Positions 46,015 to 55,620 of a stretch of DNA of 60,901 nt are shown one piece after another. How positions within the stretch are numbered: position 1 is the first letter of the stretch; each line of letters opens with the position of its first letter. The notes beneath the pieces were generated by a model. The model saw only the letters and a program-made list of their open reading frames with translations. It ran no database searches and was not told the origin of the DNA. The translations under genes were made by a program, and so were the position numbers. The DNA lies in the NCBI GenBank assembly GCA_004151065.3, contig NWUY0304726324.1:1-60901 (forward strand). The letters run 5' to 3'. The DNA comes from Larix sibirica (lineage: Eukaryota > Streptophyta > Pinopsida > Pinales > Pinaceae).

Positions 46015-47251
46015 TGTAATACCTCGGTTAAGACCCCTTTATTATGAATGTATATGTAATGATTAAAGGAATATAATCTAGTCATATGTGGCCTAAGTAT
46101 GACCATTGGCTTTGTAGTGTACATTGAAATAAAATATAAATACATTAAAGGCTGCAAACAAAGAAAGAAATGAAAGGGGGCTATGAGTTCACGATAAGGG
46201 AAGAAAGGGGGCTTATAAGGCTAAGAGACAAAATATTCTTTTCTTTTTGCTAACCTATATACTAAGTTCCATAACCTTTGCCTATGCTTATTTAATTATT
46301 AATAAACCTTGAGGTTAGTGGTCCCAAGATAGATTTCTGTGGGCTTCCCATAAGGGCACGTGGCTTATACTTTTATGCAATATATAACTTATGATTTTAG
46401 GAATCCAAGTTTATTATCATCTTTCCCATTCATTCTTATCTTGGTTCTCTCTCTGCTCCTATGCTGCCATAACTGCAGCAATGTATTGGTGCCATAACCA
46501 TGTGGTATCCATGACCAGAATTCATGGGTGAGTGTTTAAGAGAAAGGAAGCCATTGTTCACAGCTAAATTCCTTGGTTCCCGGCATTAGATATTTCCTGG
46601 CTAGTCACTAGATAGAAGTGGAATAGCCTGATGGACTGTTTAGCAGAGAAGGGGATCCCATTCCTTGTGTTGTGCAGGTTAAGGGGGAAAGAGCGCGGCT
46701 AGTTGAAATGGGATTGCTTTGTATAGTATGGGCTGTAGTTATAATTCCCTACATAAGAGCTTTGGGATTTGGGTTTAATGTGAGGAATTAGAGCCAGCTG
46801 ATAGGATTTGTCCCTTGTGGATTAATAGCCCTAACTCAGGGGTGGCCTCTGTGATATAGAGTCTATGTTTTTAGAGAGCCTATGGTGGGGTGAAACGTTA
46901 TTTGTTGACAGCCAGCCAATAGTTAATAATTCTTAGAAATATTAGTATTCCATTGTTGTTTATGAATATGCAAATTTGTGGTATTTACTTGTATATATTC
47001 TTTAGTGGAATTCCTTTGTGATGAATGCATGTTTTCCATGGTTCACTGGAGCTAGAAGAATGTTGTAATTGGTGTATAAACACATTCTGGTTATTTTAGA
47101 AGGCTTTCATTTATTAAAAGTGTTCTTTAAATAAATAATTGACCTCCGCTTACAATGTTTCCACCTAAGGACGCATTAGTAGGGCAATTGGATGGATTAT
47201 GAAGTGTCACGTCACCTCAACAGTAATACAGAGGTGGTTGGGTACATTACA
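46015..47251 (+). mobile_element. Candidate gypsy-type 3' LTR, 1,237 bp
   Basis: The segment begins TGTAAT and ends ATTACA, a perfect 6-bp inverted end of TG...CA type. A polypurine tract lies immediately upstream, as expected if this is the 3' LTR of a plus-strand element. A TATA-like ATGCAATATATAAC lies near 46377, and a pyrimidine-rich CTCTCTCTGCTCC stretch near 46447 would sit in the R/U5 area. The flank after 47251 begins CTACC and does not match the left flank, which is expected because the left side is internal element sequence. No 5' partner LTR is in the window. Confidence 0.5.
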
Positions 47252-49329
47252 CTACCATTGGGCAGCCGCAGTCACATAAGGTAGAAGTGTATAGCCACTT
47301 CGAACTAATTATGGCCGAGGGAATACTAGTAGTTTTTATTATGATTTTCCTCATAGCCTGGTAATAACTTTCGAACACAGTGTCGATGCCAACCTAAATT
47401 GTCTTGTCTACTGAATAGTCTAAGGTTTTTTACTTGGCTATAACAAACTTGGCTTTAGGATCCCATTATGGAAGATCCATTCCCACCGGCTCTACCCATT
47501 GTGAAATGGTGATCAGTAGCAGAAAACTCCCATAGTTCAAGTCATGGTTCTGGTCCTACACATCTAGAACATTCTACAGGAACTCGTTCATGAGATACCT
47601 CACCTAGTTTCTTTTTACTACTTCTATATAGATGTAAGCCATTTGCACCACTTTATTTGCGCTGCCACAAAAACTAAAAGATTCTTAATGGATGCTGTTT
47701 CATATCCCTAGCCTACGTTCTTCACACCATATTTAAGGCAAAGATCCATTTTTTATTCCATAACAACCCCATGCATTGGTACTTGGACTCTTGTTGGTAC
47801 TAGAGTATATTAATGTATGAATATTTATTGTATTAATAGGTCTTTTTCTATCCAACCAAATCCCACCAAGGTGAGTCCACAATAAACACTTTACAAACCA
47901 TCAATGGATTGTATAAATAGATCAATTCAACAGTACAATCACAAATATTCTTATAAAGAGATCAACTCATATGTTCATGCACCCAATCATAGTATTAAAA
48001 AGTACCGAGTAATTCTAAAAATGTTCATGATTCATTCATAATTGTCACATTAAAATATTAATCAAAATTATATAAATAAAAAGAGTTTCAAGCATAAATC
48101 CATTCCAAGTGTGTTCGTACATAAAACTCGGGTCGTCCAACATCATAATCGCCCTCGAATAAGAAAATGTTATCTAATAATATGCCAGCCAGTCAGGTCC
48201 TTATAAACACCCTTCGAACGCTACGTCAACCCAGTACGGGCCTGAAATGCCCCTTACTTTACAAAGTGTTTCTTTCATGTCTTGTCTCATTTTGGTAACT
48301 AGAGAGAGAATAAGGCCCCCACCAAATGAGTTAAGTGCCAGATGAGTAACTTTTAAGTGCATCCACAACCCGATACCCAAAAAGACGCGCACTCCAGAAC
48401 ACTAATCCACCACAACTTTAGCCCACTTATTGAAGGCTATAGTTGACTACTTTCGTTATAGGCGTATTTTATACAGTTCAGGTCTTCATTCGCCAATTGC
48501 TTTGTTTCCCCTCCTAACATGATAGGCCCCAACATGCTCGTAAGTAATGCGCTAGAGCGTAACGTCACGTCTTTTTATTCTGTCTGAGAATAGCAATTTG
48601 AGGGGCGGAGCCAATCACAGATTAAAATCCAATTGAAAAATAACGTTGAAACCCTTGATTACCTATAACGGCCGGGTTGTAGTTGAACCATCTCCAGTGA
48701 TATATTTTGTTAACCAAGTAAAAAAATAAGCACCTTGCCCATATTGATACCCCGTTTAAGGTCTTACAGTTGGATATCGGGATAAAAAAGCATCTATTTA
48801 AGTTGAAAGGGCCAGCACATCGTCCAGTTCAAGTTCTACCCGTTTGGGATCTCGATCTACCATCAACGTAGACAAGGGAAGAGCCGGTAAAGCGCGGGTA
48901 TAGGTGGGTGCAGTTGATTCGTTTGTTGACCGAGCTTCTACAACTTGAGGAATCTGATGATCTTTTGCTCTTGAATGGTCTTCCGTCCTTAGAAATACTC
49001 TTTTTCACCCGTAAACCAACCCTCCATTTACCCTCTTAAACCCTTAGCAAATATAAGTAAACCCTAACTAAGCTAAGAACCCTCTCTTAAACCCTCTCTT
49101 AAACCCTCTCTCTATACCGGCATTTTATTACCGGTCCTGATCTTCGGTCGGTAAGGTCCTGAAACTCCTCTATTTATTTATAGCAGCAAGCCATCAAATG
49201 TAAAGGGCTTCATATTGAGTCCCCCTTTGAGCCTACCCCTAAGAGTCCCAAGACGACTAATCTCACTCATAGCCGTAAATGTCATCGGGTGTTAGATGGG
49301 CAATCTCGTCCTTCAAAAGCCCTCTTAAA
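47252..49329. other. No gene; short CCCTCTCTTAAA tandem run
   Basis: AT-rich, with no recognisable coding frame. CCCTCTCTTAAA-type words repeat three times at 49080-49115. The upstream edge of the LINE relic may begin near 49190, but homology is convincing only after 49330. Confidence 0.4.
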
Positions 49330-50502
49330 GGATTATTTTCTCATTGATCGTCAAGGAAACCCCTATTTATTGCAATTTCACCCTCCTCCACAGTTGGGGG
49401 AGTTTTATACCAATTTGTCATCTCATGATGCAATCAAACTTCTTGTCAATCACTTATAGAAGGTGGTCGCCATCCTCCACTTTGAAAGACAAATGCCCCT
49501 GGAACAAGACCTCTATAAACGGCATGCCAACAAATGGGGATCGCAAGGCTAGAAGGTGGAATCCTACTGGAGGCTCGGCAAGAAATTCGTCTATGTAGCA
49601 TTAGACAAAGACGACACAGCTCAAGCAGAGTTTGTTTTTTAAGAGTATGGATAATTGTTAGTGCCTTAGCTTATATGCAACCATGATATGAAACCTTCAA
49701 TGCAATGTATGCGTCTCAACTTGAAATACCTGTTGTGGATGGAGTTTCCTCGCATACCTAAGCATTTCCAAGCAAGCATGGAGAAGATAGTGCATCATTT
49801 TGGTCGATTGGTTGTAGGATATAAGCAAGTTCCCACACCCTATAGCCTAATGCTCATGTATGTATGTGTCGAGGTGGACTTATCAAGACAATGTCACCCA
49901 TTATCCACTTGTTGTTCAATAGTATGGCTCATATTCAAAAGGTAGTGTATCTCAACCTCCCAAATTGTTATTCATTTGTTTCTCACCTATGCACGTTGTT
50001 AAAGAATCTAAAAAAACTCTGGTGATTTTGCTTCTAAAAGCCCGATTGTTGAAACTAAAAATGCTACCAACCATCCTACAAAGCAAGTTGATGATTCTCA
50101 AGGATGGAAAGTGAAAAGCAAAGGAGGCCAAAAAAACAGGGGCACAATAAAATGTAGCTAAAGTGCTTAAAAGAAGCAAAAAATGGGTATAGAGCAAGGG
50201 GTTTAAGGTAGTGTGTCTGCACAATTACATTCATGAGAGGGTAAGCATAAATAAAGAGGCCTCTAATAAATGTAGTTTATGTGGCTCGTCTCAACAGATT
50301 TCCACAATCATAATAAAATATTACAGGAAATGTTTAAGTTCATCCACAGCAACCTCCAACTACTCCATAAATTGACACATTTATTTATTCTCCTTCTCAT
50401 GCTCCACCTATTTACTTTTTAAGGACTCTGTGCTCCTTGGATGGTCCCTCAACCAAGCAAGTTATTTTCCACAACTATTTCATGGTCCTCGAGCAAGGAC
50501 TA
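49330..50502 (+). pseudogene. LINE ORF1 relic (DUF4283-like, decayed zinc knuckle)
   Basis: Plant L1-type LINEs encode an ORF1 protein with a DUF4283 domain and a CCHC zinc knuckle that binds the element RNA. Here LGKKFVYVALDKDD (about 49575-49615) and, after stops, LLWMEFPRIPKHF (from about 49731), GRLVVGYKQ and VCVEVDLSRQ (to about 49893) follow the order of that domain. After a frameshift, QKVVYLNLPNCYSFVSHLC (49935-49990) corresponds to the segment leading into the zinc knuckle, whose cysteine/histidine spacing is no longer intact. DDSQGWKVKSKGGQKN (about 50085-50135) resembles the basic tail. At least three stops and two frameshifts are present. A solo LTR interrupts the element at 50503, and the endonuclease of the same LINE resumes at 51558. 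Confidence 0.78.
50498..50502. repeat. Left target-site duplication of solo LTR
   Basis: GACTA here and GACTT at 51558-51562 flank the solo LTR directly. Four of five bases match, as expected for a 5-bp LTR-element target duplication with one later mutation. Confidence 0.65.
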
Positions 50503-51557
50503 TGTTGGAAATATTGTTTTTGGATTTTTGATGCCCAGTTTGGATACCCTATCTTTAAGGCCTTTTTACTCTGAAGACCTAGCTAAAAAGGGAACATAAG
50601 ATACATGGTTGGAAAGCTTATTACGAGACCTTTCCAACAGTATAAGGCACTCCCTCTAACTCCATAGGAATAAGGAGATATGAAAGGATTTGTAAAGTCA
50701 GCTCAGCCAGAATGTAAGGTCGGCCCTGCCAGAAAGAACAGGTCGGCCCTAAAAGTGAGCACATAAATACTATAAATACAGGATAGATGTGCGCATTTGT
50801 GGAGCATCCAAGCAAGCAGATCAAGTCTGAGGTGCGCAGAAGAGATCTCAGGTGCGCAAGAGGAGCTGGGGAGTATTCTTGGGGTCTAAAGGTGTGAAGA
50901 GGAGTTTTCTTAGAGTTTTAAGGGTGCGCTTTGAAGGACTAAGGTCTATGATGCTGCAATGTGCACTGTTTTGAGGTTGTGATGCTGCAGTCTGGGATTC
51001 TATTCTGGGAATGATGCTATGAGGTTCGCAAGGACATGAAGGCTAAATCTGACTAGGGTTTGAAGTTATGTATGGGGTATGAAGCAAGGAGAGGCGCTGG
51101 AGCATGAAAGTTAAGGGCATGATGATGCTGTGAAATGCATTAAGTATGAAGCATGCAGGTGAAGTCAGAAGTACTCTATGTATGAAGATCTTAGGTTGGT
51201 GCCTATACAGGTCTTACTGAGTTGGTGCTCAGCTGAGGAGATTGGTGTTTCCAGTAAGTTGGTGCGTACACAATATCTTGCTGAGTTGGTGCTCAGCTGA
51301 GGAGATTGGTGTCTCCAGTAGGTTGGTTCCTACAATATTTGTAACAGTAGGTTGGTGCCTACAAACATTTCTAAAAAGAAGTTTTTATGGTTTTATCATG
51401 CAAGGGTTTCCACGTTAAACTCTGCGTACTGTGATTTGAGTTAACATGCATATACTGTTTTGAAGTTAATGAATGATTGATGAATGCTCATTTCAAGTTC
51501 AAAATATCTTATACTGATTCACACCCTCCCCCTATTAGTATAAGCATAAGTTCAACA
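50503..51557 (+). mobile_element. Solo LTR (1,055 bp) inserted in a LINE
   Basis: It starts TGTTGGAA and ends TTCAACA, so the TGTTG/CAACA ends are inverted and of the usual TG...CA form. A TATA-like TATAAATA at 50771-50778 follows ATAAATAC, consistent with an LTR promoter driving transcription rightward. The 3' part (U5-like) carries short GTTGGTGC words, including an exact 32-bp duplication at 51217-51248 and 51281-51312. No primer-binding site, gag or pol follows. LINE sequence continues directly on both sides, so this is a lone LTR left after recombination between two LTRs, or a lone transferred copy. Copia and gypsy cannot be told apart from the LTR alone. Confidence 0.78.
51217..51312 (+). 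repeat. Exact 32-bp duplication inside solo LTR
   Basis: The unit starts CTGAGTTGGTGCTCAGCTGA and ends GGAGATTGGTGT; the two copies start 64 bases apart and are identical. Each can fold locally because CTGAG and CTCAG are complementary. Confidence 0.9.
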
Positions 51558-52035
51558 GACTTTACATGAGTTGTCCTTGAAGTTACAACTCTCAAAATGG
51601 AATGTTAGGGGAGCAATGGGGGATTACAAGTGCACCATTGTAACATGCCACAAGGCCAATCTTCTTTCGAATGTGCCCCTCCTTTTAAACGTTAATGTTA
51701 ATGGTTTGAAACTTTCAAGTATGATGGCTAATGAATAATTGGAATGGGAAGTATGTTGCTATAAACCATGACGAGAGCAAAGGGGGGTTATTTGTGTTGT
51801 TGCTTTGTGGTTAGTCCTCCATATTCTTATAAGACGAGTGGATCCCACGTCACATTATTGCTGGAACACTGTGATGCTATCAAAAAAGGTGTGGGGTTTC
51901 TGTTCAGTTTTTGACCCCAATGATCTAATCGGGTGAATGCACTTGTGGCATTAGTTTGCACCAGCAATCCCACCCACTAAGAGGGTCATTGGGGGGATTT
52001 CAACATGGTTGAGTGGGATGGATTAGAGTAATAAA
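51558..52035 (+). pseudogene. LINE ORF2 endonuclease relic
   Basis: L1-type LINE ORF2 begins with an AP-like endonuclease that nicks the target DNA. WNVRGA (about 51598-51615) matches its first block. ESKGGLFVLL (about 51772-51801) matches the conserved Gly-Gly block. FCSVFDPND (about 51899-51925) corresponds to the N-x-Y-x-P-N block, and GGDFNMVEWDG (about 51987-52019, in a shifted frame) is the catalytic G-D-F-N motif. The order is right and the spacing is plausible, but stops and at least one frameshift are present. Reverse transcriptase does not follow, since repeat DNA begins near 52050. It is the continuation of the ORF1 relic across the solo LTR. Confidence 0.8.
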
Positions 52036-52049
52036 TTGAAAAGGAAGGC

Positions 52050-52600
52050 TCTATACTATAAAAGCATCCCATCAACCGAGCAGGGCTTCTAAGGAAAGGT
52101 CTGATAGCAGTCCCTCCAAAGACCTCATGTTCTAGGGCCAGTAAATCTGTATTTTTGTCAGGTGGGTGAGTAGGCAAGGTAAGTTCATATCATAGTGCGG
52201 TATTATAGTGCTATTCCATCCTGGCTTCAGGGTTGGGCATGACTCAATGCATCCCATGGTCGTAGGGTGAGGTATGAAAGAGAAGGTTATCTGGCAGGCA
52301 GTGAGTTACGGGAGTTCTAGTGAGGGTTCTACAAGGTGTAAGAAGATAAGGGCTCATGACCCATCCAATTACAATTCCCATTCCAGGAACCAAGGTGTTA
52401 CTCCTAAGGTCTTATAGAGTCCCTCCTCAAGCTTGGAAGACCTAATGGTATAGGGCTGGTACATATAATATATTTCTGGCAGGTGGGTAAAGAGTAGGTA
52501 AACAAAGGGAGTGTTTAATGGCATACTCCTGGCTACTTGGGTATTCCTGGCTTCTAGTTCCTTCATGGTCCTCTAGGTGAAGGCAATATTAATATAGGGG
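52050..52600 (+). repeat. Two tandem diverged repeats (~310-bp offset)
   Basis: AAGGTCT-ATAG-AGTCCCTCC (near 52096 and 52409), GACCT-ATG-TATAGGGC, then ATTT-TGTCAGGTGGGTGAGTAGG or ATTTCTGGCAGGTGGGTAAAG, occur twice in direct order. CCTCCAAAG, TCTAGG and GGCTTCAGGGTTGGGCA words tie this to the 22.1-24.6 kb array. Minus frames at 51986-52177 and 52369-52566 read across equivalent parts of the two units and are not genes I recognise. Confidence 0.6.
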
Positions 52601-53034
52601 TAAGATTTAGATCCCCATTAAATCCATCCATTCATGGCATCCCACCCCATCAACCCAGGGCTTCAAAGGTTTCATGAACCCATCCCAATTCAAATTCAAA
52701 TTTCCATTATCCCATCCCCCATCCCATCCAGCGCTGGCTGATAATTGAAAGTCTAAGCAGTAGCTTCTAAGCGCTTTCATTAAGTTCGTGGTTAGACTAT
52801 TGACTATTAAGGTGGGTGTGTCAAAGGCAATATAAATCTAGGTGGTTTCAAAAAGTGGCTCCCTTTGGTTCCGGTAGATTTGAAAAACGTTCTGAGATGC
52901 GATTTTATCTATATAAGACCGGGGGTTGTGGGGTTTCGGACAGGCATTGGTTCATCCGGAGAGCCTTTCAGGTCAAACCTTCCTCTAAAGCCAGGGGAGG
53001 CAGCAGCATAAGAGGCTTAGGTATGGTATCCACC
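52601..53034. other. No gene recognised
   Basis: CATCCCA and CCCATC words recur at 52625-52730. The 74-codon plus frame at 52816-53040 shows no motif. Confidence 0.4.
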
Positions 53035-53410
53035 TTTTAACTATAGGCCACCTTTCATTAGTAAATTTACCATCTTTATGAACCAGGTTCACGTTATCTC
53101 TTTATCATCCCGTAACGCCACCTTTGCTTTATGAATTTACCACTTAAAGAAGGAGGGTCAGGTACTTTCCTTGGCACCACCGCTCCGCACCTACAATTTC
53201 CCGCCCGCTTTGACTCCGTATCTCACCGGGTACCCAAATTCCTATCTTGATAGGCCACCTTCCCACTCTTTAATTTACCACTTGGATAGACCACCCTTTA
53301 ACTAATGAATTTACCACTCGTTTGTTGCTCAGTTCAGTGACCAGACGCCACCTTTCAGTAGTGAATTTCCCAGATACCAGGGTGTATAATTTCCAACTGA
53401 CACGTCACCT
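53035..53410 (+). repeat. GCCACCTTT / GAATTTACCACT minisatellite, best-preserved copy
   Basis: Six to eight degenerate units of about 30-40 bases occur, for example TAGGCCACCTTTCATTAGTA followed by AATTTACCATC, ACGCCACCTTTGCTTTATGA followed by ATTTACCACTT, and GATAGACCACCCTTTAACTA followed by ATGAATTTACCACT. Foreign-looking inserts interrupt the array at 53160-53235. This copy gives the clearest consensus for the family seen also at 8.87-9.17 and 20.40-20.54 kb. Confidence 0.75.
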
Positions 53411-54899
53411 TTGCACGATAAAGAAAGCCCCCGCATTTGAGGGACTGCTTGAGCCTGCAGGATTACTTCAATGCGACCTACTGTGTCTCGGTACTTGCTC
53501 TTAGTATCACGGTTATTCCATATATAAGATCGAGTGCTTCGCACCTGTACAGACATTATTTAACCGGGCACCCACCTGTTCTATTTACCCACACCTATAG
53601 AAGACCTCTCCAACTTAGTTATCCCCAACGTCTTGCTTCAGCCAAGAAGACTTTGTCGGATAGGCACTAGTCTATAAACCCTTTACCCTATCTTCCCTTA
53701 TGAATTATTCTGGGCACCACGTATTACCTATCGGTTCGGCTGAGCGAGTCTTGTTGATACGATTCAGTAATTAGATTAGAACCCACCGCATTCTAAGAAT
53801 ATACCTACCTTCCTTTCTTTTAATGCATCCACCGTAACCCCACCTACTACCTAGATCTGTTAGCCCTAGACCCACTTTATTAATTAATCTTAGGAGGTAC
53901 AACTATTTGACTTAATGTACATATGCTATCTACCTGTTTTAACATCCTTTACTTCTGCTGCACCCTACTTAGTTAGTTTAGTGCTGCCTAACCACTTTTT
54001 TTAGGAATGCTTAGGAGGTACTGCTTAGACCCGGGATGGCATGAAACAACTATTACCCTTATACTGACTGCTCACCACACTTATTACTACACCACGCAAT
54101 TACCACCTCTTTTAGGAACTCCTATACACCCTTTGTACCCACCCACCTTATTACCTAGACCTATTTAGCACTCGCCTTCCGACTTAGGCTTTGACTGCTT
54201 CTTTACTCGACCTTACCACTTATTACTTTACTGCTTGCCCCGAAAGTCCTTATATATGCATGTATAAACATTTGATAGCAACAACCCTATAGGGGAGTTC
54301 TATAACGGCCTGGTGTCTTGCTACGCCCGGGCCTGTTTTATTACGTCAATAAATAATATCTGAGTATGACTCTTAAGTAAGAAGCAGCTATTTCAGGACT
54401 ATAATAAGAAAAGTACGATCAGTAAATGAGGAGGAAAAAAACCCAACTATAATGAGAAAAGGTAAAGTAGCATTCGTTTCGTTGTTGGGAACATCATGGG
54501 TAACATCATCTCTCTCGTTCGGTTCATCATAAAGCCAGCAAGCAGCAATTGAGAAGGAGCAGGTGGGACTGACTGTGGCCTATCGGTTATATCACCTGCC
54601 TAGGTCTGTTTAGTGTAAGTAATATCTAAACGGGCAAGCAGCAATGGATCAGCAGGTTCAACTGTGTACTATTGGTTATCGCCTCCCTAGGTGTTGTTTA
54701 CGTAAGTTCGTAAGCAATCGATAGCAGGTAGCACTCATGCAAGCAGCAATATCTCAATCGGATACAACACAACAACCTTAAGGCAAATGCTAGGCTTCAA
54801 GGCGTAAAAGTAAGGACTTATTCGCAGTCTTACCCGGATGTCATTGGCGTAAAATTGAGGGGAATAAAAATGTGTCAACCTGTCACATCCCCCCCTGAC
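53411..54899. other. No gene; pyrimidine-biased stretch
   Basis: From 53780 to 54250 the plus strand is strongly enriched in C and T. CTTAGGAGGTAC recurs at 53889 and 54009 and AGTAAG-type words follow. CAGCAATTGAG and AAGCAGCAATGGATC words recur at 54540-54750. A TGTCACATCC word at 54881 was considered as an LTR start and not accepted. No coding motif. Confidence 0.4.
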
Positions 54900-55620
54900 T
54901 TTTCAACTCCCTTTTGAAAATTATTGAATTACCATGTTTGCTTGCTTTAACATCGGAGCTCGGAGAAGGGGCCAAAGAGTAGGTTGGTAGATTCGGTTGT
55001 GCTGCATAGATAGTTGCTATATGATGATAGTAGATAGCTTCATTGGTTGGTTGATTGGTTAATGTATAGATGGATGAGAGTAGCTAAAGTAGAGAAGAGG
55101 GTGCATTGTATTATAGATTGGTTGTTTTATTTATCTCTTTCATCTCCTTGATTGTTATTCGATGATGCACATACTTTCTCTTGCTTTGATATGTCTATCT
55201 TCTTATACGATGCATACTCGGTTTCATGAGATGATTTGCCTAGCGCAGAGACATGAATTCTTAACTCTGATTCTATGATGCATGCTTCGTCTCATGATGG
55301 TTTAATGGTTGGTAGATTCGATCTTGTAGTTTCGATAGTTGTTGGTTGATAGCATCGTAATATAAAGAGATTATCTCTGTGTCTTTCTGCATAGTTAGTT
55401 GTGATAGTTGCAAGATGGTAGTTTATTGGGTTGGCAGGGTGTACGGTGAAGTAGGTATGGGTAGGATTGCTGTAATCTCTGATTCGATGCATGATTGCAA
55501 TATGTACGCTACAGTAGAGGAGAGGATGAAGAGTAATATCTATAGATTGATGATAGAGACTTATTCCTTTATTTATCTCATGCTCTTTTTTTTTATCCAT
55601 GTATTTCTATCCATCTCCCG
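54900..55620 (+). repeat. Diverged tandem duplication (~330-bp offset)
   Basis: GGTTGGTAGATTCG occurs at about 54982 and 55309, each followed by TTGT and a GATAGTTG word. ATGATGCATGCTTCGTCTCATG (split: ATGATGCATGC and TTCGTCTCATGATG) near 55273 matches ACGATGCATACTCGGTTTCA near 55207. Frames of 102 codons (55292-55600 minus) and 84 codons (55379-55633 plus) overlap antisense here without a known motif. Confidence 0.5.

Noticed and set aside
49060-49125. AAACCCT-type words resembling telomere repeats
   Set aside because: The unit is CCCTCTCTTAAA, not the plant telomere heptamer, and only about three copies exist.
54881-54900. TGTCACATCC with a nearby GAGGGGA purine run, a possible LTR start
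   Set aside because: The purine run is 17 bases away instead of adjacent, no matching end was found, and the downstream region is a different tandem duplication.
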